A stretch of DNA of 7,290 nt from Brevundimonas sp. (lineage in GTDB: Bacteria > Pseudomonadota > Alphaproteobacteria > Caulobacterales > Caulobacteraceae). Positions 6,623-7,290 of this stretch are shown piece by piece; positions within the stretch are counted from its first letter, which is position 1, and each line of letters starts with the position of its first letter. The notes under the pieces were generated by a model. That model was not told the DNA's origin and made no database searches. It worked only from the letters and a program-made list of their open reading frames with translations. Made by a program: the position numbers and the translations under genes. The DNA is taken from positions 1 through 7,290 of the forward strand of contig JADCBH010000222.1 in assembly GCA_020253595.1 (NCBI GenBank). The letters are read 5' to 3'.

Positions 6623-7290
6623 CTACGAACTGTGAGGGCCACCACCGCAGCCAGGCCGGTCCTGCGTTCCTTGAGGCGCGCTGCGCTCCCCTTCGCTATC
6701 GCGGAATCGAGGAGCGTTCTCGAACTCGGCTGGACCAAACGGTAAATCGTTGAACAGAAAAGGATAGTAGTAGCAGCGCAGCTCCGTGTGAAACGCCCTG
6801 ACCTCGTCCTGGTAGGCGAGTTGCGCTGTCAGGTCGGTTTCGGCGATGCGATGCAGGGCGTTCTGGAGGGCCACCGGCGGCATCAACCAGCCGATTGCCT
6901 GAGAGGCGGCTTCACGCTGCTCGACGCCCGCGCGGTAGTCGCGCGACAGATCCGCGACAGCAACATCTCCGAGATGCTGGAAGGCGAAGTACCATTTCCA
7001 GTGAAACGGCGCAGTCATCGGAGCCGTGTCGCGCCACTCCGGGTAGATCGTGAGGAACCGCTCAAGCGTCGCCTGGCGTGGCAGGTCCCAGGCCCCGTGA
7101 ACTGCGTCGCGGTTCTCACGTGCCAGTCGGGCTCCCTCAGGAACAGGAACAGCCGCGTTGATGCCGAGATTGGCCGCGGCGGGACCAACGAGCGTCAGGG
7201 CAAACCACAGCCCCGCAAGTACAGCAGCGTTGACCGGTGATCTTGGCCCAAGGCGCGCGACAAGGAGCGCGGTCAGCGTCCAGAAGAGAA
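6623..7290 (-). CDS. DUF3526-type ABC-2 transporter permease, C-terminal part (5' end outside window)
   Basis: The frame is open on the minus strand from the right edge to a TAG at 6623-6625, giving the last 221 codons. The Met at 7018 is internal: 90 in-frame codons precede it, reading LFWTLTALLVARLG, then a membrane helix NAAVLAGLWFALTLVGPAA, then VPVPEGARLARENRDAVHG and AWDLPRQATLERFL. The rest has FHWKWYFAFQHLGD, GWLMPPVALQNAL, TAQLAYQDEVRAFHTELR and YYYPFLFNDLPFGPAEF. This pattern is what I associate with DUF3526 ABC permeases, which form the membrane part of ABC exporters alongside an ATPase and often a second similar permease. Those partner genes would lie beyond base 7290. The last 25 or so residues (from about RDSEGERSAPQ) become hydrophilic and low-complexity, and look like frameshifted translation. 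The substrate is unknown. Confidence 0.85.
   Translation of the reverse strand, partial: LFWTLTALLVARLGPRSPVNAAVLAGLWFALTLVGPAAANLGINAAVPVPEGARLARENRDAVHGAWDLPRQATLERFLTIYPEWRDTAPMTAPFHWKWYFAFQHLGDVAVADLSRDYRAGVEQREAASQAIGWLMPPVALQNALHRIAETDLTAQLAYQDEVRAFHTELRCYYYPFLFNDLPFGPAEFENAPRFRDSEGERSAPQGTQDRPGCGGGPHSS

Overview
The window is G+C-rich. Hand counts of 60-base lines give 36/60 in the Rhs gene (1321-1380) and 44/60 in the transporter (5101-5160). Gene content and protein wording suggest an alphaproteobacterium, most likely of the Caulobacterales or Sphingomonadales. From memory, the first gene's YD-repeat shell, with its paired-cysteine inserts, closely resembles Rhs proteins of those orders. 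No rRNA, tRNA, CRISPR array or intact insertion sequence was seen, so the taxonomy is an inference from style.

Bases 1-4253 hold a polymorphic-toxin locus. The 3' 1261 codons of a large rhs gene encode, in order, a YD-repeat shell, an Rhs core ending in DPLGL, a Gly-rich linker, a PT-HINT (intein-like) protease domain and a C-terminal AHH-type nuclease. The gene starts left of the window. Five bases after its stop lies a 153-codon gene for a small acidic protein of a family I do not recognise. Its position makes it the presumed cognate immunity protein.

Bases 4254-4849 carry no convincing gene. The first part is markedly A+T-rich. The later part holds several copies of a GGCTGAG/CTGAGCC motif arranged as overlapping, mutually exclusive hairpins. 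This could be a mobile-element scar or leader structure.

Bases 4850-6370 encode a complete SLC13/DASS-family sodium-coupled anion symporter behind a strong Shine-Dalgarno sequence. A perfect 9-bp hairpin follows its stop. From the right edge, on the minus strand and convergent with the transporter, comes the C-terminal part of a DUF3526-type ABC-2 permease (stop at 6623). Its last residues look frameshifted: dropping one base in a C4 run (6688-6691) would restore a hydrophobic C-terminal segment ending at 6598.

The toxin and its neighbour form one functional unit. The symporter and the ABC permease are apparently unrelated transport genes flanking that accessory island.
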